Shown in pieces: positions 52,725-61,843 of a DNA stretch of 64,000 bases. The stretch spans positions 124,001 through 188,000 of the forward strand of contig NZ_CP143867.1 in the NCBI RefSeq assembly GCF_036416795.1. The letters run 5' to 3'. Position numbers and translations under genes: made by a program. Each line of letters starts with the position of its first letter. Positions within the stretch are counted from its first letter, which is position 1. This stretch comes from Bacteroides sp. MSB163 (GTDB lineage: Bacteria; Bacteroidota; Bacteroidia; Bacteroidales; Bacteroidaceae). The notes under the pieces were generated by a model. It made no database searches. It worked only from the letters and a program-made list of their open reading frames with translations, and had not been told where the DNA came from.

Positions 52725-55700
52725 TCAACTTTTAAGTGCGACACGTCTTTTAGAGTATTTGCCAATCTCTTTCCTCTTCAAACAAAACACCGGCAAAAAG
52801 AAGAAAATACCGATAATAGACATCACCAATCCGCCAATAGTACCCGCAGCCAACGGAAACCAAAAAGCCTCCTTATCCGTCCCCACCATAAACGGAATGA
52901 AACCCAGAATGGTGGAAACCACTGTAAGAAAAATAGGCAGTATCTTTGCATTCCACGCCTTTGTATAGGCACGAAGCATGGAAAGCCGGGGGAAGCGACG
53001 GCGAATGCTATTGTACTCATTCAGAATATAAATGCTGGCATTTACCGTAATACCGCAAAGCAGCACAAACGAAGCAAAACCACCCTGATCAAAATTCAGG
53101 CGGAACCAATAGAATGTAAGGAACACTCCGATATAAGATACCGGAATGACAAAGATAATGGCCAAAGGCTGTTTCAGGGAATTAAACAGAATACTCGTTG
53201 TAAAGAAGATGATGGCAATCACAACCAGCAACAACAGGTATTGCTGGTTATCTTTCTTACCCCATGACCACGATTGGCTATCCGATTCAGCAGTATACCC
53301 CATCGGAAGCAATTTATTAAACTCTTCCAAGTCCCGCTTCTGTATTTTATTGCCTTGCTCGTACGAGCCGATATACTCATATTGCAGACAAAGACGATAT
53401 TGCTGATTCTCTTTGGCTATCTGTTGCGGCATCTGCCCCTTCTCTACCGTAGCCAATTCGGAAAGTTTATAATGCTTTCCACCATCCACACCGTAAGGAA
53501 AGAACTGCATGGCCCATACATCATAGTCGTGAGACTGCCGGGAAGAAAGTCGGATACTTTCCGTACCGCTTTCCGTCACTACCGAACCTACCTGCATATT
53601 CTTCCCGAATATCGGCTGGATAGCGGAGAACAAGTGCTGGGCATTAATCCCCTCCTGAGCCATACGCTCCTTATTCAGATTGAAGTAAAACTCTTGATAA
53701 TCATCTTTCCACCAGGAAAATTCCGACTTGATAAACACTTCCTTGATGCGACGGTGCGAAAGCAATACCTCCTTCAGCTTTTCAGCCCATGCATAGAGTT
53801 CATCATAATTGTAGCCATACATCTTGATGCGATAAGAACCTGCGCTCTCACGAACATCATTACTGAAGCCCTGATCTTGCAAGCCATATACATCCCAACT
53901 ACCACCTCCTAACTCAGATACTTTACCAATCAGATTCGCCTTTAACGTATAAGGGAAACCACTATGCTGATACTCTTTCTTGAAATAAATCTGAAGATTA
54001 GCCCTGCGTGCATTATAGACAGAAGCATGGAACTGCTTAATCTCCTTGAAGCCGCTAAGATAAGTTTCCACACGTTTCACCAGCGTATTCATCTGTTCCA
54101 GCGTACTTCCATTCGGTAAGTTCGCATTCGCATAGAGCACCACTTCTTCGTTGCGACTAAAATAACTGCCTTCGTACACTTTCTGCACAAACAAACGAAG
54201 ACTACCACCTAAAGCCTTATCCACCACAGATTTCACTTTCTCTTTATAAGTAGAAGAGCCCAACGTCTTGTTATACCGTTCTATCCATTTGCCTTCACCC
54301 TCCAACTTCTCAGGAAGAAGGAAAACGGGCAGCCCGAAACCAAGCAGGAGCAAAATGCACACCGCCACCCTCCAACGCAGAAGAAAGCGGATGAGCAACT
54401 GATAGAAATGCGTGAAGTAAACAGTCAGCCTGCGAATACGTATATGACTCCGCACCCAGCGTTTCACGCTCTTTCTCTTGACAAGCTTTATTCTATCAAT
54501 CATGGCCGGAACAAAAAAGAGAGCCACGAAAAGAGATACCGCCAGATTAATAATCACCACAGCTGCGAAGTCTTGCAGGTTCAGGCGGATTTTCTCATCC
54601 AGAAAGAAGATAATAACCAAAGCCCCCATTGTGGTCAAGGTAGCCGCCAACACGGACATAAATGCTTTCAGATTACGCCTGTGCAAGATGTGATCCGTCA
54701 TCACAATGGTACTGTCTATCACAAGATTCAAGGACACAGTAATCCCTGCCAATGAATACAGTTGCATCTCAAGCCCGAAAAGATAATAGAAAATAACCGC
54801 CACGGAAATGTTGATAGCCAGGCTGGTAACGATCAGCAACAGATATTTCAGATTCAGCGTAATAATCCAGACGAATACCAGCAGGATCAGTACCGTCAGC
54901 CCCGTGCGGAAATAAATTTTATTCAGTTCCTCACGAATATACTCCGTAGCATCATAGCTAGTATGCACCTCGTAACCGGGCGGCAAAGTCAGACGTATTG
55001 CTTCCATTTCCCGCATCACTTCATTGCTCAATTGCAATTGATTAGCAGTCTCTATGGCCGTGACAGACATATAAATAGAATTCAGACCATTGATACGGTA
55101 ATAGCTTTGGGGGGCTTCTTCCATACGCGCTACAGTCACTAACTCGTCCAAGCGGATAATTTTGCCGTCCGAAGCAGTCACCGTGATGTCCGAAGGAATA
55201 AATTGCCCACTGACTCCATCCGGTATCAAGACCAGACGTATCCACTGCTTACCACCGGCCGTATCCATGTTATGCGTTCCCAGAAACTCTTTATTATAAT
55301 GTAACTGGATGGCCCGTTGGATATCAGAAATGCTGATTCCCAGTGTCCGCAATTGTTCACTGTCGTATTCCAACCGCCATTCCATCGGAGTGGCGCCACT
55401 TAAATCTATTTTATAAATGCCTTGCAACTTAGCCAGACGCGGCTTGATATGCTCTTCTGCATACTGCTGTATCAGTATAGGCGTGGACGGTGCGTTCAGT
55501 GTGAACGATAAGAACGGACGGGCCGTATTCTCATCGGGCACCTTCATATCGATATACGGATAACTGACTCCGGAAGGCAGTTGTGACCATGTCTGCCGGA
55601 TAATAGTAGAAGCCTCAAAACGTACCGCATCTACATCAGCGTGTTTATCCAGATCTACCGTAATAGAGCCGTAACCATTGCCTGAAGTAGAGTACATTCC

Positions 55701-55919
55701 CTTTACCCCCTTGATGCGAGCCAGCATGGACTCCAGTTTACTTGTCGCCTCCATCTCTACCACCCGCGACGAAGTGCCCGGCATGCTAAAGCGCACCGTA
55801 AAGCCCGGTAATGTGCGCGACGGGTTCAGCTTGACCGGAAGCATCGGAACCAAGGCCAAACCCACCAGTGCCAGACAAACAAAGGTGACGATGAGGGTAA
55901 AAGATGAAAGGCTTTTCAT
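52725..55919 (-). CDS. RND efflux permease (second of the operon)
   Basis: A proton-driven inner-membrane pump, 1064 residues from ATG 55919. An upstream extension to 55988 would overlap the channel gene and lacks a sensible N-terminus. It has the RND plan: a first membrane helix (about 6-25), a large periplasmic porter loop, helices 2-7 (from about 315) with NLVIDSTIVMTDHIL in helix 4, a second loop, and helices 8-12 (from about 865). The helix-4 proton site has a single Asp followed by Ser instead of the Asp-Asp of AcrB. It is the last gene of a four-gene operon. Confidence 0.92.
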   Translation of the reverse strand: MKSLSSFTLIVTFVCLALVGLALVPMLPVKLNPSRTLPGFTVRFSMPGTSSRVVEMEATSKLESMLARIKGVKGMYSTSGNGYGSITVDLDKHADVDAVRFEASTIIRQTWSQLPSGVSYPYIDMKVPDENTARPFLSFTLNAPSTPILIQQYAEEHIKPRLAKLQGIYKIDLSGATPMEWRLEYDSEQLRTLGISISDIQRAIQLHYNKEFLGTHNMDTAGGKQWIRLVLIPDGVSGQFIPSDITVTASDGKIIRLDELVTVARMEEAPQSYYRINGLNSIYMSVTAIETANQLQLSNEVMREMEAIRLTLPPGYEVHTSYDATEYIREELNKIYFRTGLTVLILLVFVWIITLNLKYLLLIVTSLAINISVAVIFYYLFGLEMQLYSLAGITVSLNLVIDSTIVMTDHILHRRNLKAFMSVLAATLTTMGALVIIFFLDEKIRLNLQDFAAVVIINLAVSLFVALFFVPAMIDRIKLVKRKSVKRWVRSHIRIRRLTVYFTHFYQLLIRFLLRWRVAVCILLLLGFGLPVFLLPEKLEGEGKWIERYNKTLGSSTYKEKVKSVVDKALGGSLRLFVQKVYEGSYFSRNEEVVLYANANLPNGSTLEQMNTLVKRVETYLSGFKEIKQFHASVYNARRANLQIYFKKEYQHSGFPYTLKANLIGKVSELGGGSWDVYGLQDQGFSNDVRESAGSYRIKMYGYNYDELYAWAEKLKEVLLSHRRIKEVFIKSEFSWWKDDYQEFYFNLNKERMAQEGINAQHLFSAIQPIFGKNMQVGSVVTESGTESIRLSSRQSHDYDVWAMQFFPYGVDGGKHYKLSELATVEKGQMPQQIAKENQQYRLCLQYEYIGSYEQGNKIQKRDLEEFNKLLPMGYTAESDSQSWSWGKKDNQQYLLLLVVIAIIFFTTSILFNSLKQPLAIIFVIPVSYIGVFLTFYWFRLNFDQGGFASFVLLCGITVNASIYILNEYNSIRRRFPRLSMLRAYTKAWNAKILPIFLTVVSTILGFIPFMVGTDKEAFWFPLAAGTIGGLVMSIIGIFFFLPVFCLKRKEIGKYSKRRVALKS

Positions 55920-55941
55920 TTTAGTTGAGAATTGAGAGTTA

Positions 55942-57420
55942 TTAGTGACTATAATCGAATTTCTCAGAAAGAGAGAAACCGCTGGCAAAATCGTGCAGAG
56001 TTAGCTTGCGGATTTTATAATAGTTCAGCCAATAGTTTTTCAGGGCTGAGATATAGTTGCGCTGGGCTTCTTGCTGACGGTTCAATGACAAGGTAAGGCT
56101 ACTGATATCCGCCTTACCGATGATGAAGCGTTGGCGGGTTTCATTGTATGCCAGGATGGAAAGATCGAGGGCTTCCTCGGCACTTGTCACCAAGTCTTGC
56201 TGGACATTGAAATCACTTACGGTCATAATGACTTCTTCTTCAATGCTAATTTCGTTTTGACGGGAAGAGGTCTTTACTACATTCAGATTGTTACGGGCCA
56301 TATTATATTTACCCTTACGCACTCCCCAATCCACTAAAGGAATGGAGACGCTGACAGATACCATTTCCTGCTGCATAGGCCGGTTGTAGGCTTCGCCAAA
56401 TTTCTCCGCCACCTGGTTGAAACCGACACTGGCGTTGATACTGGCGTTGAAGCGGGATTCTTTCTTGGTTTTGTCTACATTCCGTTCTGCTTCCAATATG
56501 TCCTGGCGTAATCCAAGGAAGTTCGGGTTGTTGGAACGGGCGGCATCCAAGGCAGCATCTACAGGAATATTCAGTTCTCCGGGACGACTGGGAAGAAGAA
56601 GCCGTATTTCTGTATTCTTTTCCAGATTGAGGAAAGAAGCCAGCGAGAACATGGCACGTTTCAATGAACTTTCAGCATTCTGCAAAGTGTTACGGGCATT
56701 CACCACGTCCAGCTTCAGCGTCAGAAGATCAGCACGACTGATAGAGGCTATCTTCAGACGTTGCATACCAATACGATAAAGCGTATCGGAAGAAGCGACA
56801 TTCTCTTTTGCCAAGTCGTACTCAGCCTGCGCCATGGCAAGTGCAAAGAAATAAGTAGTGGCTTGTTCGGATACCTGCTCAGCATTGTAGATATATTCCT
56901 TCTTTACTTTCTCGTATTTCAGCGGTTCAATCTTTCGCTCCCAGCGAAAAGGATTATAACCTACCAGACTTTGCGAATAACCTAAACGAACAGGGACACT
57001 GGTATACTGCGTGTAGGAATTGGAACCGAAACTACGCATATAACCCAACTCGGTATCCAGGTAGAAAGTACCACCCGTCAAGTCAAAGTTTTGCCTGACA
57101 GCCAGATTGCCATAGGCATAGAAAGACTGTTGGCTACGGTAAATATCCAAATCCTGTTCGGAGTCATAACGCTTCGTAATGTCACGGTTATACTGTGCAG
57201 GAGTCATATTCAGTGTCAGGCTCGGCAAGCGATTTGCCTTATAGGTGCGATATTCCCAATAGCCTGAAAGATACATATTTTTAGTACGGAAAGCTTCCAG
57301 CGAACTGTCGTTCGCCATCTTAATCGTCTGCTGCAAATCCAGCGTTACCTGCTGTTGCTGTGCGACGGACGGAAGCGCCTGTGAAAGTCCTAAAAGAATA
57401 ATTAAACCAAGTTTCTTCAT
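55942..57420 (-). CDS. TolC-family outer-membrane efflux channel
   Basis: The exit duct of the pump. The 492 residues have a signal peptide (ending SVAQ), and two OEP repeats of long helices and barrel strands (YTSVPVRLGYSQSLVGYNPF; QQEMVSVSVSIPLVDWGVRKG), as in other TolC-like proteins. The permease gene at 52725-55919 starts 22 bp after its stop. It is separated from the first permease gene by the array at 57444-57520. Confidence 0.93.
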   Translation of the reverse strand: MKKLGLIILLGLSQALPSVAQQQQVTLDLQQTIKMANDSSLEAFRTKNMYLSGYWEYRTYKANRLPSLTLNMTPAQYNRDITKRYDSEQDLDIYRSQQSFYAYGNLAVRQNFDLTGGTFYLDTELGYMRSFGSNSYTQYTSVPVRLGYSQSLVGYNPFRWERKIEPLKYEKVKKEYIYNAEQVSEQATTYFFALAMAQAEYDLAKENVASSDTLYRIGMQRLKIASISRADLLTLKLDVVNARNTLQNAESSLKRAMFSLASFLNLEKNTEIRLLLPSRPGELNIPVDAALDAARSNNPNFLGLRQDILEAERNVDKTKKESRFNASINASVGFNQVAEKFGEAYNRPMQQEMVSVSVSIPLVDWGVRKGKYNMARNNLNVVKTSSRQNEISIEEEVIMTVSDFNVQQDLVTSAEEALDLSILAYNETRQRFIIGKADISSLTLSLNRQQEAQRNYISALKNYWLNYYKIRKLTLHDFASGFSLSEKFDYSH

Positions 57421-57443
57421 TATATCAAACTTTTAAATATTAA

Positions 57444-57520
57444 GTATGAGGTATGAAGTATGAAGTATAACCATACGGCATGATAACGCAGCCTTATACT
57501 TAATACTTAATACTTCATAT
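57444..57520. repeat. 7-bp-spaced array, four GTATGAA words then four inverted
   Basis: GTATGAG, GTATGAA, GTATGAA and GTATAAC start at 57444, 57451, 57458 and 57465. Inverted units TTATACT, TAATACT, TAATACT and TCATATT start at 57494, 57501, 57508 and 57515. All steps are 7 bp. The inverted block overlaps the last five codons and stop of the first permease gene. The blocks can pair as a stem between two genes of one operon, and could lower or time expression of the downstream channel and second permease. Confidence 0.88.
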
Positions 57521-60500
57521 TTCTTTCTTTATAAATAAACCAATATATCAACGGAATGATGAACAGACTAACCAATGTACCGATGAACATAGCTCCAATC
57601 ATGGCAATGGAAAGAGGTTTCTGCAATTCCGAACCCATATCGAAAGAGAACAATAACGGTACCATGGCAAAAATGGTAGTAAGCGAAGTCATGATGATGG
57701 GACGCAACCTGCGCCTTCCCGCCTCATGGATAGCTTCCAAAAGCGGCATCCCCGTCTTACGCAATTCATTGATCGCATCCAGTTTCAGGATGGAGTCGTT
57801 GATGATGATACCACACGTAACGATCAGACCGATGGCAGACATCAGATTCAGCGTATGCCCGCATATCCATAACAGTACCAAGGCAAAAGCTACGTCTATC
57901 GGTATCTCCAACAACACTATAAGCGGTTGCACAAAACTCTCGAACTGTGCCGCCAGAATGAAGTACATCAACAGAATGGAAATAAACAGAATAACCACCA
58001 GTTCATCCAGCATCTTCCGGTTAGAGAAGAAACTTCCTGAAAAAGCGGTATCCCAATCGCCGGTAGCATCCACCACTTCCTTCACTTGCTCCATAAGCGG
58101 TTCCGCCTCTTTTACTTCATAAAAACGGAACGGAACATATTCTCCGTTACGTCCTGCGGTAATCGCTTTCAGATCTTCCGCCGGTGCCACTGATACCAGC
58201 TCACGCAAAGGCAGATATTCAACACCATATTGATCCGCCCGTGTCGGAACGAGTGTTTCCTGTAAGATGCTGTTAACAGTTTGTTCCTCTCCCACAATGC
58301 TGATAGGCAGATATTGCTGGTAAGAATGAAGAGTGGCTATGCTGTTTTCTTTAAAAGCAGTTTTCAGTATGCGATACAACTCGTCATACGAAACATTATA
58401 AAGTAGCAATTTTTCTTTATTGATACAGATATTCAGCTGATTTTCAAATGCAATACCCGTGGGAGCATATCTTGTGCGGGTAGCAAACTCAGCTTCCAGA
58501 TTACGTAATTCATCCGCTGTCGGTACTTTTTCTTTGTTGCGGGAATAGAGTTCAGCCACAACATCGGCTTCTCCCGTCACAAACAGTTTCTCAAATACCG
58601 TCTCGGGTGGCGAAAAAGAAATTACGGCCAACGGATACTCCGCTTTGAGGGTACGGTAAACCTTTTCCTGCAAAGGGACTATCTCAGAGGGATTCTTTGT
58701 CTTGAAATAAAGTTCTGCTTCCGAAGAAGAAAGAGCCTGCTCCCGATTCAGGAGATAGTCTTGTTGCCCGACGGCGGCAGTCTGTTCGATAGTCTCTGTC
58801 TTAAACAACTCAAATAAATTGTCTACTCTGCGACGATTTTCGTCCACATGGATATTCTCATTCCATTCCACACGGGCTATCAGCTCATTCTGATCTATTT
58901 CCGGCATACGCTCTTTTCCTATGAAATAGAACATGAATACACACAATGGCACGGAAACTATGCAGAACAATACGCTTGCCGTTTTATGAGCAAAAACAAA
59001 GTCTACTCCGGCATCATAAAAACGATCGAGTGTATGATCCTTTATAGGATTATTGATTCGAATACGCGAGAACCATGATTTGCGCAGCCCCGTCCGGTAA
59101 ACCAGCATATAGAGCACCGGCAGCAACATGATGCCCGTGAAGTAAGAAACCATCAACCCAACGGTTACCGAGAAAGCCTGATCGTAGAAAATGGCTCCGG
59201 CAATACCACTCATAAAGATCAGTGGTACAAACACCGCAATGGTAGTCAATGAAGAGCTGAGCATCGGAGTGACCACCTCACTGGTACCCGCAATACAGGC
59301 ACGTTTCAGCGAGTATCCCCTTTCCCGATATTGAGAAATATTTTCAGTTACGATGATGGAACTGTCGATCATCATACCCAGTGCAAGAATCAATCCGGAC
59401 AGGGATATGATGTTCAGTGACATCTTGAACAGATAGAAAAAGAGAAAACAGATCACAATGGAAACCACCATACTCAGTCCGATGATGAAAGGAGATTTGA
59501 CATCCCCCAGAAAGAGTACGGCTACGATACAGATAAAAAGAAAGCCCAACGAAAGGTTTTGTTGCAAGTTGGAGATAGTATAATCCAAAAGCTCTGTCTG
59601 GTTTCGGCTAACGCTGAATTCAATGTCAGGATATACGCTTTGAAAATAATTCATGGTGCCGCCAATAGCTTGCTTCATATCATCCATATTCTCGTCCGCT
59701 TGCTTGATAATGGCCAATGTCACCGCCCGTTTACCATTGCTCATGGATACACCTTTTTCCCTGACGGGAACAATACCTATCCGGCAGAACTCTTCCAGAC
59801 GGATGATACGTCCGTTTTTATTAATAAGAATATTCTTCACATCCTCTTCCGTACGCAACAGAGTGGAGAACTTGATATTGTATTCATAATATCCATCACG
59901 TACGGTCATGCTGCCCGGTTCCACATTATTTTGGGCAAGAGCTGATTCTACATCCTGTATGGAAAGTCCCAGTACGGCAAGCTTATTTTCATCGGGAACA
60001 ATCTGCAACTGGCGCTCCACCAATCCTGTGATATCCACCATAGCTACCTCTGTCAGCTGCTCGATACGCCGTTTGATAACGCTTTCGGCAAATTCACACA
60101 AGTCGAGAAAAGCACGTTCGTCCGTTTGTCCGTAAGCACTGTCATTCTTCAGGGTGAGGCTGAGATAGAATACCGGAATATCAGTAGCACTTGCTTTTAC
60201 CACTTTAGGACGGTCCGTATCCTTAGGCAGGTAATTCATGGCGGCGTCAATCTTCTCATTCACCTCGATAAAAGCAAGATCCGTATTGGTGCCGAAGTCG
60301 AAATTCAGTCGGATAAGGCCTGCACCATCATGAGCTTCGCTATCCATATCTTTCAGACGAGCCACCTGGATAAGCTGTTGGCGCAACGGTTTCACCACAG
60401 TATTCTCCAACTCACGCGCAGAAGTATTCTGTGCCGAAATTTGTACTGTAATCTCCGGGATGGCAATATCCGGCAGCAAAGATACCGGCAACGTGAAATA

Positions 60501-60578
60501 CGTCACCATACCGACAATAAAACATGCGGTAAACGCCATCAATACGGCAATGGGCCGCTGTATCAAGAACTTAACCAC
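57507..60578 (-). CDS. RND efflux permease (first of the operon)
   Basis: A 1023-residue proton-driven pump. It has a first membrane helix (about 10-28), two porter loops and the second helix bundle starting near 865 (VVILFISILLMYFILAAQFE). Helix 4 has LALGMMIDSSIIVTENI, again a single Asp followed by Ser. It is clearly different from the second permease of the operon, so this is not a recent duplication. It begins 5 bp after the adaptor stop. Confidence 0.93.
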   Translation of the reverse strand: MVKFLIQRPIAVLMAFTACFIVGMVTYFTLPVSLLPDIAIPEITVQISAQNTSARELENTVVKPLRQQLIQVARLKDMDSEAHDGAGLIRLNFDFGTNTDLAFIEVNEKIDAAMNYLPKDTDRPKVVKASATDIPVFYLSLTLKNDSAYGQTDERAFLDLCEFAESVIKRRIEQLTEVAMVDITGLVERQLQIVPDENKLAVLGLSIQDVESALAQNNVEPGSMTVRDGYYEYNIKFSTLLRTEEDVKNILINKNGRIIRLEEFCRIGIVPVREKGVSMSNGKRAVTLAIIKQADENMDDMKQAIGGTMNYFQSVYPDIEFSVSRNQTELLDYTISNLQQNLSLGFLFICIVAVLFLGDVKSPFIIGLSMVVSIVICFLFFYLFKMSLNIISLSGLILALGMMIDSSIIVTENISQYRERGYSLKRACIAGTSEVVTPMLSSSLTTIAVFVPLIFMSGIAGAIFYDQAFSVTVGLMVSYFTGIMLLPVLYMLVYRTGLRKSWFSRIRINNPIKDHTLDRFYDAGVDFVFAHKTASVLFCIVSVPLCVFMFYFIGKERMPEIDQNELIARVEWNENIHVDENRRRVDNLFELFKTETIEQTAAVGQQDYLLNREQALSSSEAELYFKTKNPSEIVPLQEKVYRTLKAEYPLAVISFSPPETVFEKLFVTGEADVVAELYSRNKEKVPTADELRNLEAEFATRTRYAPTGIAFENQLNICINKEKLLLYNVSYDELYRILKTAFKENSIATLHSYQQYLPISIVGEEQTVNSILQETLVPTRADQYGVEYLPLRELVSVAPAEDLKAITAGRNGEYVPFRFYEVKEAEPLMEQVKEVVDATGDWDTAFSGSFFSNRKMLDELVVILFISILLMYFILAAQFESFVQPLIVLLEIPIDVAFALVLLWICGHTLNLMSAIGLIVTCGIIINDSILKLDAINELRKTGMPLLEAIHEAGRRRLRPIIMTSLTTIFAMVPLLFSFDMGSELQKPLSIAMIGAMFIGTLVSLFIIPLIYWFIYKERNMKY

Positions 60579-60583
60579 CCCTT

Positions 60584-61666
60584 TTATTTTTTATTTTCAA
60601 TAACTTTCACCGGTGCCTCATGAGCCAGGTTTACATTGCCTGTCACAATCACCACATCTCCTTCTTGTACTTCATCTTCCACAATGGTGTATTCATCGGA
60701 ATTTTCCAGTACGGTCTGCACGTAGTTCCATTTCGCTTTATTATCTTTCAGTGTAAAAATCACCTGCTTACCGGAACGCAATACCACGGAACTCTTCGGA
60801 ACAACCAGCTGTTCACCCAGCGAACGATGTACATTAACCCGTATGTTCATGCCATTAAAGAGCTTGCCCTGTCCGTTGACAACGGCTTTCACTTTCACCA
60901 TGCCTTTATCGTCCACCAGCGGATTGATTTCGGAGATACGTCCTTCGTATTTGGCAGAAGGATCCGCATAAGGGGTAACAACCACTTTGTCGCCACCTTT
61001 GATTAGGGGGAGTTCACTCTCCAATACAGTAAAGTCAGCTTCCATGCCCTGTGAACCGATAATTGTACAGAAAGCGTCTGAACTGCTGGGAGCATTATAG
61101 GGTTTGGAAAAGAGATTAGCCACCACTCCGTCAAAAGGAGCAACCAGAGTGGCATGTTCTTCTTCGTATTTAGCCAGTTCATATTGAGAAAGGGTCTGAT
61201 CATAGCCGCTTTTCACCCGTGCCAGTTGCATGATATCATCGGGCACATTGGCAGTATCATCCGCTGCATACCCCTGCCCTATCAATACATCCTGCAATTC
61301 CAACTTAGCTTTCTCCAAAGCATCCTTGGACTGTGCGGTCTTATTCTTTAAACGGAATTTATCCAGCTCTGCCAGCTTTTGTCCTTTGTGCACCCAGTCA
61401 CCGTTCTTCACATAAATCTGCGCTACGATACCCGAACTTTCAAAACGCAAATCTGCCATTCCTCCGGCCACTATCTTGCCATTACTCACCAACTCGTGAT
61501 TGAATATCTGCCGTTTCAAAGGCAACACGGTCACTTCATTCTTCTCATCCGGCAATACGGTAGCTACTCCTTCATCGGCGGCCTCTTCTTTTTTCGCACC
61601 GGAACATGCTGCCAACGCAAATAGTGCCAGACAGATCAAAAACCGGTAGTTCTGTGTCTTTATCAT
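60584..61666 (-). CDS. RND periplasmic adaptor (membrane fusion protein)
   Basis: Links the permeases to the outer-membrane channel. The 360 residues have a lipobox (LAAC, Cys21), a biotinyl-lipoyl-like domain (about 75-105, GIVAQIYVKNGDWVHKGQKL), a coiled-coil hairpin (about 110-180), the second lipoyl half (ATLVAPFDGVVANL) and a beta-barrel (about 205-285), as in AcrA/MdtA. It is the first gene of the operon. Confidence 0.93.
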   Translation of the reverse strand: MIKTQNYRFLICLALFALAACSGAKKEEAADEGVATVLPDEKNEVTVLPLKRQIFNHELVSNGKIVAGGMADLRFESSGIVAQIYVKNGDWVHKGQKLAELDKFRLKNKTAQSKDALEKAKLELQDVLIGQGYAADDTANVPDDIMQLARVKSGYDQTLSQYELAKYEEEHATLVAPFDGVVANLFSKPYNAPSSSDAFCTIIGSQGMEADFTVLESELPLIKGGDKVVVTPYADPSAKYEGRISEINPLVDDKGMVKVKAVVNGQGKLFNGMNIRVNVHRSLGEQLVVPKSSVVLRSGKQVIFTLKDNKAKWNYVQTVLENSDEYTIVEDEVQEGDVVIVTGNVNLAHEAPVKVIENKK

Positions 61667-61701
61667 TTTATATTAGTTTTTCCGTTTACACTTAGTGTAT
61701 G

Positions 61702-61709
61702 CAAAAATA
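61702..61709 (-). promoter_or_regulatory. -7 box of the RND efflux operon
   Basis: TATTTTTG on the minus strand fits TAnnTTTG, 35 bp upstream of the adaptor ATG. The -33 region lacks TTTG and is occupied by the palindrome at 61732-61745. Confidence 0.52.
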
Positions 61710-61731
61710 GTCGTTTTCCCTTTACGAACCG

Positions 61732-61745
61732 CCATATATATATGG
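61732..61745. promoter_or_regulatory. 14-bp palindrome upstream of the RND promoter
   Basis: CCATATATATATGG is a perfect palindrome at about -37 to -50 of the predicted start. The position suits a regulator of the efflux operon. No regulator gene is adjacent in the window. AT alternation makes palindromes common by chance, but the CC/GG ends are in favour. Confidence 0.45.
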
Positions 61746-61798
61746 ACAAAACAAGACAGGTTACAAACCATTAATTTTCTAATTATCAAATAAGTATA

Positions 61799-61830
61799 TT
61801 CTTGCCCATCCCCAAACAGGTGGACAAGAA
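61799..61830 (-). terminator. possible terminator of the propeller lipoprotein gene
   Basis: On the minus strand TTCTTGTCCA pairs with TGGGCAAGAA (one G-U pair), with T-rich sequence after it. It lies 14 bp past the stop codon. Confidence 0.5.
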
Positions 61831-61843
61831 CATACCTCCTTCC

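Noticed and set aside
52524..53267. 247-codon frame antisense to the end of the RND permease gene
   Set aside because: Begins in the intergenic element and runs through the reverse strand of a clear permease gene; composition is not protein-like.
55920..55988. Longer N-terminus for the second RND permease
   Set aside because: It would overlap the channel gene and add residues before the normal first membrane helix.
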